A stretch of 64,000 nt of DNA from Pyropia haitanensis. Its lineage: Eukaryota; Rhodophyta; Bangiophyceae; Bangiales; Bangiaceae. The DNA is taken from NCBI GenBank assembly GCA_008729055.1, contig SDUX01000008.1:3993756-4057755 (forward strand), written 5' to 3'. A model generated the notes under the pieces. That model was given only the letters and a program-made list of their open reading frames with translations, was not told the origin of the DNA and searched no databases. Shown here one piece after another: positions 32,214 through 43,393 of this stretch (its first letter is position 1; every line of letters starts with the position of its first letter). The position numbers and the translations under genes are program-made.

Positions 32214-32258
32214 CTACGCCGCCTCTGCTGCTTCTGTCGTGTCGGGGACCACAATCGG
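32214..32258 (-). pseudogene. C-terminal motif copy D (IVVPDTTEAAEAA-stop)
   Basis: A poly-Pro stretch leads to IVVPDTTEAAEAA and TAG. It lies only about 110 bp beyond copy C on the same strand, so C and D may be a local tandem duplication. Confidence 0.35.
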
Positions 32259-32370
32259 TGGAGGTGGTGGCGGCGGCGGTGGAGGAGGGGCGTCTGCCAG
32301 AGACAACGACACGCTCCGCCGCCTCCACCGTGTCGCAACGAGCGGACAGGGGGGGCAACAGCGCTGCCTG

Positions 32371-32436
32371 CTAGCCGGCCTGTGCGGCGCTTGTTGTATC
32401 AGGCACCACAATCTCGTCCTCTTCCGGGCGGTCCAT
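32371..32436 (-). pseudogene. C-terminal motif copy C (EDEIVVPDTTSAAQAG-stop)
   Basis: Reads MDRPEEDEIVVPDTTSAAQAG and TAG. The acidic cluster followed by VVP, TT, AA and AG before the stop matches copies A, B and D. Confidence 0.4.
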
Positions 32437-34025
32437 GGCAGGCAAACGAGCTCCGCGGAGGGGGGGTGAGGGGACACAGCGAGGCGGCGGGTCGGTCCGG
32501 AAAAGGTAGCGCACGACAGGACGGTGACTGGGGGAGAGCCAAGGGGGAAGGACAGTGCACCCAAGAGCGCAGCAGACCAACAAGGATAGTGCAGAGGGGG
32601 GGCGGGGTGTGCGTGGAACTTGGGATGTGACGGGCGGCAAACAAACTTCACACGGCGGGGTGCAGTCGATTATCAAGACAACGTTACCCCCACTCCATGC
32701 CACGCTCGACCACCTCCCGCAATGCAGGGAGCGTGACAGGGTTCCCCCCCTTGGCCCCAGCACGTGTCGCGTTCCCGACACCGCCAAAGCGCGCCTGTTC
32801 CATCGACGGGCGCGTGCCGCCGCGCATGGGCCAGGGCGGCTCTCGTCGGCCTGAGCACCAGGACACAGCGGCCACGCTTGACCTCGTCAAACCAGTCAGC
32901 AAGTAACGAACGGTCCCCAGCGAGGACAAGGATGGCACGTCCCGCGTCACGGAGCGTACGGTCCAACAGCCTTTGGCACCGCCCGCACCGTGCACTCCAC
33001 TCCCGCATAGCAATGTAACCACACCTCACGCGGAGCGCGTGCGTCCACCCCCTCGCTCACACCGCTCTCACCGCTAGGATCTCGCAATTAACACCCTCCA
33101 CCCGTTCCATTCGATGCGTGCGCGCCACGGACGACCGTGGCAGCCCGCGCACCGCACGCGTACGTCCCGCCATCGTTGCGACCGGGAACCCAAGCGACAG
33201 CGACACAGCCACACAACGCACAGCCGCGGGTGTGGACGACACGAACATCGGCTGCGCCAGCCCGGCAGTCGCGGGTGCCACGCTCCCGTGCTTCTCCTCG
33301 CCAAGCCAACTCAGACGTCCTGGTCAATGGCCCCACCGCTGGGCCGGCGGCGAGGCCGCGGCACACGGCCAGGTGGCTCGTGCCGGGGGCCATAGCCGCC
33401 AAAGCATGCCACACGGCGAGCTGGCAAACGCGTCGAACGAGGATGGGACGCAGCAATTCAAGGCCATCGATGGGACAATGCAACGCGACCTATCGTCGGG
33501 TGAGCTGGTACACAAATGACCAGGCCTGGTCACAGCGGTGCCTGCAGGCAGCCGAGCAGGCCCAGCGGGGACAGACAAGCCCGACAGCCGCGACATGGTG
33601 CGGCCACGTGGGGTGACACAGACTCACTCATTAGCGTGGCATCCACGCACGGTCTGCCGCTGACCGGGAAGTCCATCTGGCATTGTAACTATTTATATAG
33701 AAAGAAGTGGCTGAGTAATTGTACCTCCTGTGGCCAATAAAATGATCGGTCCAAATTCTGACAGTTGTAGCGAAAGTTAAACTTCTGAAATTATTCAATT
33801 TGAGACTGCAACGTGCTCTTTGACTCACTTCTTGTTGGACCTCATGATCAGGGGCTTTCAAGCGACCATCATTTGGGCAAGCAACTGGAGGATGATCGAA
33901 ATGCTGCTGGGCATCTGCGAGTACTTGAACCTGGAGCGTCAGCCGAGCGTATATTTACTTTCTCTGTGGCAGGGCGTATTTATGAGCGTATACTTTTCTC
34001 TCTGACATGAGGAAGCAACTATTGT

Positions 34026-34784
34026 CAGACAGGGGTTCAGAGCGTAGTTTTAACCGTACATTTTCCCGGTGAAGCCCCCCGCCAGCGAACACCGCCCACC
34101 CGCTGTCAGCCCCGTTTCCCCTCCCACCACCCCTCTGTACAGGACAACATGGCAGTCACAAGAGTCACATGCAGTCCTCGTCGGACGAGGGAGGTTGGTC
34201 CTCGGTGGCTTGCCTCTTGCCGCCCAGTGGTATCTCCGCCAGCTTCTCGCCAGCGTCTGCCCCGATCAGCATTGGCAGCTGCTCCAATCTCTTCGGCAGC
34301 AGCGACACGTTGTCGCGGATGAAGCAGTGCATCTCGAGGTGCTGTGGCACCAGCATGGACTGCTTCTTCGTCATGATGGACCCCGCCTGAGAAAAGCCCC
34401 GCTCGGACGCCGCCGAGGAGTCCACAGCTCCCAGCACCGCGCAGGCGACCACAGCCATCATCGGAAACTTGCCCTGGTTCTGCTTCCAGAATTCCAGAGC
34501 GCTACACTTCTGGTGGTGGTGGGCGGCAAATTACAGAGCCTCCTTGTCATTCCACTGTGGCTTTCCATTCCTCTCGGATATCTCCCCCGAGCGTACATCT
34601 CAAATATACGCTCGCGTTCCTGTTTCAAGCGTATTTCTGAACCAAAAGATATGACGGAGCGTAGATCCCGACCCCCGAAAAAATCCGCGCGAGTGGGTAT
34701 ATACGCTCGAAAAAAGTTGCGCCTATACGCTCTGTGACTACAGGCTTGAAACCCCCTGCTCATGATGCATGAACCCCTGGCCTG
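34026..34784. mobile_element. Short hAT-family element remnant with subterminal repeats
   Basis: Imperfect inverted ends CAGACAGGGGTTCA (34026-34039) and TGAACCCCTGGCCTG (34770-34784) flank a decayed hAT transposase C-terminus. The octamer GAGCGTAT or close variants, in both orientations, recurs at 33945, 33984, 34040, 34589, 34605, 34657, 34701 and 34725. Clustered subterminal motifs are a known hAT feature. No matching 8-bp target duplication was found next to these ends, and some octamers lie outside the left end, so the true boundaries are uncertain. The element is far too short to be autonomous. Confidence 0.5.
34165..34558 (-). pseudogene. hAT transposase C-terminal dimerisation domain, truncated
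   Basis: The - frame reads ALEFWKQNQGKFPMMAVVA, then DSSAASERGFSQAGSIMTKK and HLEMHCFIRDN. This is the classic hAT C-terminal dimerisation motif (W-K…FP…SSAASER-F…AG…K…E-L-FL-R-N). The tail ends SSDEDCM at 34165. Upstream, an in-frame TAA at 34531-34533 interrupts the domain just before FAAHHHQKC, and no catalytic DDE region is found. It is therefore a broken 3' fragment of a transposase gene. Confidence 0.75.
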
Positions 34785-37700
34785 TAGCCATACCCACTGC
34801 TGAGCAGAGCACCGGGTGCGCCGCAACGAAGTAGTGAGCCTACAGCCGCATGACCAGGAGACTTAGCTACCAAGCCTGAAAGTTAGCTCACAGCAACATG
34901 CATCCGCAGTAGTATTGCATAGTGGGAACCCGTCCCACCCCTCCGTGTCGACCCTTTGGGTCGCAGAAGAGCAGCAATGGCGTCGATGCTTCTCCGTGCA
35001 AACAGTGCATGACCATGGGCAAAGGTAGACCTGGCGCATGCGCGACACCTGCTCCTGGTACTCAGAGAGGGACTAAAATTTTAGGTATGGGCCGGGCTTG
35101 GCCAGCGGTTGGCGTGCCTCTAAGCAACCCGGGCGTACGCCTCGGTGACACAAGACAGGGTCTGGTGCGATCAGGCAGCCGGTGTTCTTCGTCATCAGGA
35201 AAGTACACCAGGCGGGGTGCTCATTTGTCACTCTTCGACATGCCTGGACGTGCGTTCTGTGAAGGGGACACCGCAGTAGGTCCGGATCGAAATGGCGCGA
35301 GGCGACGTAGCTCTTGTGCTCCTGCGCCAGAAGCATGGCATCGCAGTGTCTGAACCGTCCTTCCCCCGCCCTTCTGTGAAGCGCCGTTCAGGACTTTCCT
35401 GTACAGGCCAAGGGGCAACAGCACGAGCGCAATGCACTGGCAGCCTCTCGCCTGGGTCAGATGACCTCCAGCGTCCCCATTCTCGCTCCTTGGCTTCGGT
35501 GTGGACACTGCACGACGCTCAACTTTCCCAGCAGCTCGACGAGACAGCAGGACACCGTCTGCTTGCGCAGCCAGACCAGCAAGGAGAGGACACCCAGCCC
35601 ACGTAGCTCACTCGCTTTCCACCTGTTGAGTGGCCATCAAAGTGGACTTCGGCGCGCCATAACTGATACGCCACGCCACCCGCCAGACTCATCCCTGTCG
35701 GCAAAACGCCCACGATCAAGACAGAGCCTCCATCCCCGCCCGCTCTCCCACCTTGCTGTCGCGGTACAGCATCAATGGCCATCAACCCATGCACCCACCC
35801 CGGTCGTGACCCCTAGCCTGGCCACTGCGGACGTCGGATGACGACTACTAAAGACGGTGTCGCCGCCGTGGCGCGGCGGCACGCCAACCCGTCACCCCAA
35901 CCCGTCACTCCAGGTCGAGCCGACCCGGCTCTTTGCTTCTGCCCGTGCGGCGCTGGGGCTCCAAACACGCGTCGTGGACGGGGACCACGTGCACCGCCAA
36001 CACATTTCTTGTTGCGGCGCGCTGGCGGTGCGACGGACTGTCAGCGCCCTCGCGCCGTGCGTCACACGGACGAATGACTTGGGCGGATCCAGATGGGTAC
36101 CGACGCCGTTCGGGCGAGGCGGCTTTGTACAGCACGCACACCTTGAGAAACAGAACGGGAAACTCGGGCGGGACCAACCATCCAATCATGGTGATTCGGC
36201 GGTCACTGGGGTCCGCCGCTGAATTTCGTGGTGCTCCGCGCCGTGTCCTGGTCCTCGTGGCTGGCCAGGACGCGGGGCCCCCCGCGGCGGAGACGCCTGC
36301 AGGTTGCAGGCTCTCCACAATGGGGGGCCACCGTCGCGGCCGATGGGCGGCGCCGGGGGACAGCAGACCGTTCGGGCAGAGCCGCTGGGACCACCAAAGT
36401 GGGGGGGAAGGGGGGGAAAGGAGGTGGGTGGGAGAAATTCGAGACCCCGCCCACCCCACTCCTCGAGACACCCCTCCGTACACGCAGCGCAGCGTGTGGG
36501 CAGCTCGACGCGCATGCGGCGACCTCGCCCCCCCCCCCACCAGGGCGATCCGCTACTGTATCGTCGCCGTGGGTGGCCACGTGTGGAATTAAACACGGCG
36601 ATCGCGGTCGCGCGGCGACACGCCCAGCTCAGCAGCCAATCGGCTGCGCCACGCCGCGTCCTTCTTGCTGATGGCGGTGTCTGCTGCCGTTTCCTCGGAA
36701 TGGCAATTCCACCGCTCGTGGCCAAAACGCAGCCCAGCAATGGACCGTTTTTTTTGGCCACGACCGGTCGCGTCGGGAGCGCCCGCGCGCGGTGCCCTCG
36801 CAGAGGGGGGGACCGGCGAGGGGGGGGGGGGGTGGCCGCTGGTGGCGGCGGCGGCCGGGCGGCGGCGTCCTCGCACGGCCGCGCCGGCGGCCGCCGCCAC
36901 CGCTGCAAGCAACTGGCTTGCACAGGCTGTCCGCGCGCCGGCCGCGCCGCGCCCGCTCGGCCGGGCGCGCTCCGAGCACGCGGGGGCGGCGCCGCTGTCC
37001 TTGCTGGCGCGCCGCGCCAGCCACAGCCGCGGCGCGCGCTGGCGCCGCGGGCCCGCGCCACGCCGCGGCCGCGAGGGAAGGGGACGGCCGCGCGCGGCGC
37101 GGGCGCGGCGGGCGGCCCCACCGGCCGCGGCCCCTTGCGGGCCCCACACCCACGCACGCGGCGCCCCCGCCTCCGCGCGCCCCCCCCCTCCCAACGCGGT
37201 CGCCCCCACCCCATTCCCCGCGCTGGCACTGCCGCCCGCAGACCCCCCCCACCCCCCCCCCCCGCCGGCGGTCGCCCCGCGGTGCCTAATTTCCGCCACC
37301 CGCCGTTACGCACACTGGGCCAGAAAGCGCGGCGCGGGCGGCCGCGACCCGCGCGGCGCGACCTTTTCTCCGCCAGTGGTGGCCACAATCCCGTGGGGGG
37401 GACGGGGAGAGGGGCGGCGGTCGCGCCCGCCGCCGACGCCCCGCACCGACCGGCTCGCGCCCCCTCCCCCCCCACCCCCCGCCGCCGCCCGCCCCCCCCC
37501 CCCTCGTCCCGCGGCGGCACCACCCCCGTGACGTCGACCTCCCGTGCGCACTCACCCGACATCCCCTCTCGCCCGCCCCGTCCTCCCTTGTCATCACCCA
37601 CCCTCCCTCCGCCCCGCCGCCCCCGCGCCTCGTTCGCAGCAGCCGCGGCGGCGGACACGCCCGCGCCGCGGTTAAGAAGCGTCGACGTCGGGCTCTTTGG

Positions 37701-38007
37701 GTGCGCGCGCGGCCCGTTGGGGAGCGCAGCCTGCACCGCTGCCGCTGGTGGAGCGACGCTCCACGGCCGCTGCGGTGGCCACCGCCGCTGTCGCCGCCGC
37801 CGCGGTGGCGACCCCGCCGTCGTGGCCGCTGCCGCCGCCGCTGCCGCCGCCGCCGCCGTGATACCTGCCCGCCCACCCCCCGTCGCCATTGTCCCCGCCA
37901 CCACCGCGGTGGCCCCGCCGTCGTATGAGCTCCCCGCCCCCCGCGGAACCCTCCGCGTCCCCCCCACCGGCGGCGGCTCCGGCCGGTTCCCCCCCCCCCC
38001 CGCGACG
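34785..38007. other. Region without confident genes; possible copia RNase H scrap
   Basis: 34.8-36.2 kb is moderate-GC, probably repeat-derived, with a possible copia RNase H fragment on the - strand near 35560-35790. From 36.8 kb the DNA becomes extremely GC-rich, with runs near 36818-36832 and 37240-37262. A - strand frame (36589-37299) ending in a charged segment AWRSRLAAELGVSPRDRDRR was considered but has no recognisable domain. The 5' part of the next gene may begin here. Confidence 0.35.
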
Positions 38008-38074
38008 ATGGTCATGCCCTCCCCACCACCGACGCGGCCGGGTGGCGGTGGCGGTGGCGGTGGTGGTAGTGGCT

Positions 38075-38119
<45 letters not shown>

Positions 38120-39631
38120 GCTGCGGCGGTGGCGGCGACGCGGGCACCGCGTTTGTTGACTCGTCTTCGTTTGCGGCGCTCGTGCTCGGCGGCCCCGCCG
38201 AGTCGGCCGACTGTTGCCGCGTGAACAACGTGTTTGTGCCGCCACCGACGCCGGGCATCACCCCCGACGGCGGCGGTACACCGGGCCGGCGGCCGCGTGC
38301 CGACGCGCGGGGGGGGCTTGGCGGCGGTGCGGATGTCCCCCACCGGCGGCACTCGCTGCCGACGCTAGGTTTGGGCGGCGGTGGTGAGGAGGCTCCGGCC
38401 GAGCGGGGGACGGACGCGGGCTTTTCCGGCTGGGCCGACACGGTCTCGCCGGGCATCGTCGCCAACTCTCCTGTGGGGGCGCGTGGGAAGCACCACTCGG
38501 CCGACGCGGAGAGCGCTCGTTCCTCGTGTGGGGACCTCACCGCCTCGTCATCGTCGGCGTCCACGTCTCCCACCACCATTACGCCCACGTCTACGGACTC
38601 GAGCACTCCCCCCCCACCGACCAAGGGCGACGAGGAGCCGGAGCCACGGCGCGGGCGGGTGCTCGCGCTCCCCACCCTCGCGGCGCCCGACCCTGACGAG
38701 GTGCGGCAGAGCATTGCCTACTGGCTGACCGTCGAGAGCTACACCGTGTCGGGGGAGAGCCCCGCCGCCACCGCGTCGCGCCTGTCGGACGCGGCGGCCA
38801 TGGCGCGCGCGGCGCCGCCGTCGACCGGCGACGGCCGCGTCGGCAGCTGCGGCACGGCTGGCGGCGGTGGCGGCGGCGGCGGCGGGGGGGGGGGGCGGGC
38901 GGCGGGTCTGGCCCACTCCCCGCCGCGCGGCTGTACGAAGCGGCAGCCAAGGCGTGGGCGGCGGCGACGGGCCACGGCAGCGCCGAGCACCTGCGGGCGC
39001 TCGTCCAGGCAGGCGACCTCTACCTGTCGTTGAGGAGACTCACCGACGCGGGTGACCTGGCACGCGCGGCCATTGCCGCGTACGCCGATGCCGACGACGC
39101 GTGCGGAGGGGGCGCCGCCGCCGCCGCCGCCGCGGCGGCCGCCACGGCCGAGTACTCCGCGGCACACTCCCTCCTCGGCCGCGTGCACAGTGCGCGCGGC
39201 CGCGCGGCGACGGCGGCGGACCGGTACGCGGCGGCCGAGCAGGCGTATCGGGACGCCCTCGAGGCGTACCGCGTGGCGTACATGGCCATGTGCAGCGGGG
39301 CGGGGGCGGGGGTAGGTGCGGGAACTCGGGCGGCGGCTTCAGCGGCGGGGGCGGCTGGGGAGCCCGTGGCGGCGGCGGCAGCGGCGGCGGCCGGTCGCGG
39401 CGCGGCGCGGGGACCGCCCTCCCCCCCCGACAGGGCGCGGCCGCGGCCGGGCGGCCAGCCAAGGTCGCCCGCATCGCGCGCGCCATCCGGACGGTGCTGT
39501 ACCAGCTCAACGCGGCGGTCGAGGCGCAGGGCCGGCGGCTCGACGTGGTCGAGGCCACGTCGGCGTTTGAGGGGCCGCCACCGCCGCGGCGCGCCGCGGC
39601 GGCACCGGGCGGCGGCGGGGGGAGGAGGTGA
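38008..39631 (+). CDS. Low-complexity protein with C-terminal helical (TPR/MIT-like) region; one intron
   Basis: The N-terminal half is Gly/Pro/Ser-rich with acidic Ser patches, ending PDPDEVRQSIAYWLTVESY. After a G run at 38885-38896, where the frame changes, the chain continues ARLYEAAAKAWAAATG, AGDLYLSLRRLTDAGDLARA and SLLGRVHSARGRAATAADRY. These are paired amphipathic helices like TPR or MIT repeats. A phase-0 intron 39312-39433 (GTAGGT…CCCCGACAG) restores the frame into PAKVARIARAIRTVLYQLNA, a likely coiled coil, before the stop at 39629. The start at 38008 is uncertain; the frame is open further upstream. Function unknown. A microtubule- or autophagy-related MIT-like role is possible but no kinase domain is present. 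Confidence 0.6.
39312..39433 (+). other. Intron (GTAGGT…CGACAG)
   Basis: 122 bp with a strong donor and an acceptor preceded by a CCGCCCTCCCCCCCC tract. Removing it joins two frames with conserved-looking helical sequence in phase 0. Confidence 0.65.
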
Positions 39632-39960
39632 GGGGGGGGGGGTGGGGGGTGGTCGGCGCCGCGGGCGCCATGTCCTCCCCTCCCGGTCATGGGAGGGGGG
39701 GCATCCCCCGTCGGACCCCACACAGGCGCGCTACCCTCTCTCTGTCTCTCGTCGCGCTACCGTCGCACGCTTATTTTTTTTTTTCCTTCTTCTCCTTCGC
39801 GCCCCACCATTTTCGACGGCGCCCCTCTTCGACGCTCGTGTCCGCTGCGTCCTCGCGGTGTGTACCATGGGGGTGTGGTCCTCCGCCCCCCACCCTTTAT
39901 ATTTTTTTCTTTTTGCGGTGACGCCCCCCGCTGCCGGCTGGCTCCCGCATCGTTTGGCAT

Positions 39961-39997
<37 letters not shown>

Positions 39998-42900
39998 CGT
40001 GGGAGGGGCGGCGCCTGCCGCGCCCCTGCTGCGGGCAGCCACACCCCCGCCGACGCGCGGCGGCGGCGGCGCCACGGTGTTGGGCCGACACACAGCGGGG
40101 CACACAGCCGCCGGCGCGGCGGCGGCGGCGGCGGGTTTGGCATGACGTGGTCGCGACCGTGAGCCGCGCCCCCCCCCTAAAAAAGAACAGAGACAATCAC
40201 GAGCACCGCTGTCCATCGCCATTGACACCGCCGCCCGGTCGCGCGGCGGCGGCCGCCGCCCTGCCGCGGCGGGTGTCCCCGCGTGGCCGCTGGCCGCCGG
40301 GTACAGCGAGGCGCCGCGGGTCGCCCACGCCGCCCGCCGCGGCGGCGCGTGGCCGCCCATCATGACGAGGTGGTAACCAAGGGAGCCGCACCAAACCAGC
40401 CCACACGCGAGCCACGCGGCGGGGTCCCGCCGCCGCCGCCACCACCGCCGCGAGGCGGCCACCGCGGCCCCCCCCCCCCGCCCCCGCCGCACACGCCCGC
40501 GGCCGCGGGCGGCGTCGGGGCCAGCCGGCGGCACGCCGCGCCGCCGCGGCCGCCCGCCGCCGCGGCGGCACGGCGGGTGTCCACGTGGGGCCAACCAGCG
40601 GCCGCCCGTCGGCCACCGCGGCAGCGCGGCCGCCGCGCCGTCCACAGCGGCCACCCCCCCACCACGTCTGCACGCAGGCGCGTGGCGAGGGGGACACGGA
40701 AGCCGTTCCGCTCCCCCCCCCCCCCCCCCCTCCTTCCTCCACCGTCGCCCCCCTTCCCACCTTCCATCCGTCGCTGTCGTCCCCCCCCTCCACCCACACC
40801 CTCCGCCCCCTTTCCCCCCCAAGACTGCCACCCGCGCGAGCGTCCACGCCCGCCACCGCGCCGCCGCCGCCGCCGCCGCCGCCGCGGCCACCGCGACGGC
40901 GGGCGCCGGTCGGGCCGTCGGCCACCACGGACGCGTCAGCGCCCATGCCAACACTGGTAGGTATGCGAATGGACGGGCGCCCACGCTCCCCCCCCACCGG
41001 TGCCCACCTCCCTGCCGCGGGCACCGCCATTACATGCACTGCTGCCAACCCCCCCCCACCCCTCACCCCCCCGCCCCACCCCGCTAGCAGGCGGCGACAG
41101 ACAAGTCCACGCCCCTCCCCCCCTCCCCCGCCCCACCCCCCCCCACCCCCCGCCGCCGTCACCATCCCAAACGCGTAAAGACCGGTGCGGCCAGCCTACC
41201 CCCTCCGCCCTCCCCCGCAGCGGTCGGCCCCTTCCCCTCCCCCCCCGGACCTGCCACCCCGCGCGCGCTGCGCGCAACGTGCCCGCGCCACCCGCCCGCG
41301 AGGTGGAGCGTCGCCGCCGACCGTCGCCGCGGCGGCGGCCGGCGCGTCTGGCGCGGCAGCGCCGGCCGCGGCGGTCCCGGCGTCCCGCCCACGCCCACCA
41401 GCAAGAGGGCGGCGCGCGGCGCGGGTCCCCCGACCGCGTCCTCGTCCTCCGCCGTGCCGTCGTCCACTGTGTCCCTGCTGCGGACTGTGTGCGCGAGGAC
41501 AGAAAGAGGGAGGGGGGGGCGGAAGGGAAGGAGCGTGCGCGGTGGCCTCGCCGCCGGCGGGCATCGCACGGGCGGCAGGGTGCCGGCACGGCCGCCGCCC
41601 CACCCACAGCTGACCACGACCAAAGTGACGAAGCGAAAACAGGTTCTCTTGCAAGGGAGTGTCAGTGATTGCGATTGGGGGGACGATACCCAAAACGCCC
41701 CCGTGCGCCCGCGGGGTATCGCTGAATTTCCTGGCCGCCAGCGCCGGTCCACGAACGACGCCGCCGGTCCGCAAGCGCCGGCGCCGGTCAACGAAGACCG
41801 GCGCCGGCGCCGGCCGACGGGGGCTCGACGGCTCGCTCGACTGTGAGACTTTCGGCGTGCTACGGCGCGCGAGGGCTCTGCCACAGACGGTGGTCTGGCG
41901 TGCCGCAGGGTCAGCACGTCACACGGACGCCCGGTCCGTGCGGGTGGCTGGCACGGTGGAGTCTCGGCGCCCCGCCGTTCCGCCGCTGTGACTGTGTTGC
42001 CAGCGCGTTCCGGCGTCGCGGCGTCGCGCAGGCGCCAGGGGCGCTTGATGGGCTCCGCGTGGCCCGCTCCACGCCTGACCAGGACCGATATGGGACTGGC
42101 GGCGATGCCGATCACAGCCGCTGCTCGAATCAGCGGGTGCCTGGGTTGGAAGGGGGTGACGTCGACGACACCCCTTTGGTCGACGTGGCCCTTGTCCGAG
42201 CCGTGCATAGCATCTGCGACCTGACTCACGGCTGAGAAGGCTGCTGCTGAGGATGGGGTAGACGGGCTGGACGCACGCAGCTGGCCTGCGGCTGTGGGCC
42301 GCTTCACCCCAACCGGGCGACGCATCCAGGCCATAACGGCCGCCTTTGTCGCGAAGAACGCGGCCCACACGTGGGCGCTGATGAAGAAGAAAGGCTTCCC
42401 GCCCGATGAGGCGGCGCCCATGGTCGGAAAGGTCGCGGAGTAGATGCGGATGCGTGCTTTGTGCGACAACTGGCAGGCGATGGCGGCGGCCGACCCGAAC
42501 TCGCTGCCGTTCCGAGCCTGTCAATGTCTGCATGCCCGTCTCCAACGGGTGACCACCCACGTGGTGGCGAAGAACGCCATGCGCCAGAGGGCGCGAGAGG
42601 AGTGGCGTCGTCACACCACGACCGGGCGACGGTCGTGATGAGCGCTCGTCCCCGCGCCAGTAGTGGTCGGAGGAGGAAGCCCCTGTGCACGACGCGCTGT
42701 TTCCATTCTCTCTCTGTTGTCGGCCGCCGCCGATGCGACCGCCTTCCCCATCGACGGCGCTGGCACCTGCCAACGACGCCGCCAACTACCTCTCGGCACG
42801 CCGCCGCCGCCGCCACCGCGGCGGCGAGCAGCGGCGTCAATCGCGCCGCGTTTGGCTGCGCAGCGGACCCAGCCGCTGTCGGCACGGGCGGCGCGCGGCG

Positions 42901-43393
42901 GTACGGGAGGGGGGACGCCCGCAGTGACGACGGCAAGCGCTCCAACGGCCGCCACGACTGCCACCGTTGCTGCCGCCGTTGCCGCCGCCGTCGCTGGTCC
43001 GGTTTGGCCGAGCGTGGGGACCGGTGGCGGCTGACCACGGGCCGCGCGGCGCCGCGGTGTGGCAACGGCAAGGCGGTGTGACGGCGAGAGGCAGGAAGGG
43101 ATTTGCGTGGGGGGGGTGGGGGCGGCGCACGGGGGGGGAAAGTGTAGGGAGAGGGGAAGAGGGACGGGGGGGAGGGGGGGAGGGGCGGGAACAATGGTCG
43201 CCGGTCGACGAGGTGATAACGCGGGAGCCGCACCACAAAGACACACGAGGGCCGCCCAAGTCCACTGGCACCGGCGAGGCGCCCGTCCTCCCCTGGAGAG
43301 TACAGTCCCCCCTCGCGCACACGACCGCGCGCTCCCCAGCGCCAAAAGCCCTACCCGACAGCCACCCCCAACCCCCCCGCCCCCGCCCCCCCC
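39632..43393. other. GC-rich region without a confident gene
   Basis: Contains the (GT)n tract at 39966-39993, C runs near 40720-40732 and 43553-43640, and long open frames on the - strand (39731-40984, 41159-42469). One + strand segment near 42290-42440 reads FVAKNAAHTWALMKKKGFPP before a TAG. A second segment near 42550-42600 reads VVAKNAMRQRAREEW. They resemble each other but match nothing recognised. Confidence 0.35.
39966..39993 (+). repeat. (GT)n microsatellite
   Basis: An uninterrupted dinucleotide run of about 14 GT units followed by GCGAGCG. It lies outside any called gene. Confidence 0.9.

Larger units (their letters stand above)
29307..34164. other. Gene-poor region with transposon-like debris
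   Basis: No intact gene. It includes C-terminal motif copies B, C and D, a possible copia reverse-transcriptase scrap near 31120-31200, and an A/T-rich segment 33680-34020 with an AATAAA at 33737. Short open frames in the A/T-rich segment (for example 33813-34010) have no recognised similarity. Confidence 0.4.

Noticed and set aside
36589..37299. 237-codon - strand frame ending in a charged tail
   Set aside because: Only the last 60 residues look protein-like and they match nothing; it lies in homopolymer-rich DNA.
39731..40984. 417-codon - strand frame with a hydrophobic stretch WLACGLVWCGSLGYHLVM
   Set aside because: The rest is low-complexity, the frame crosses many G/C runs and the (GT)n tract, and no family match was recognised.
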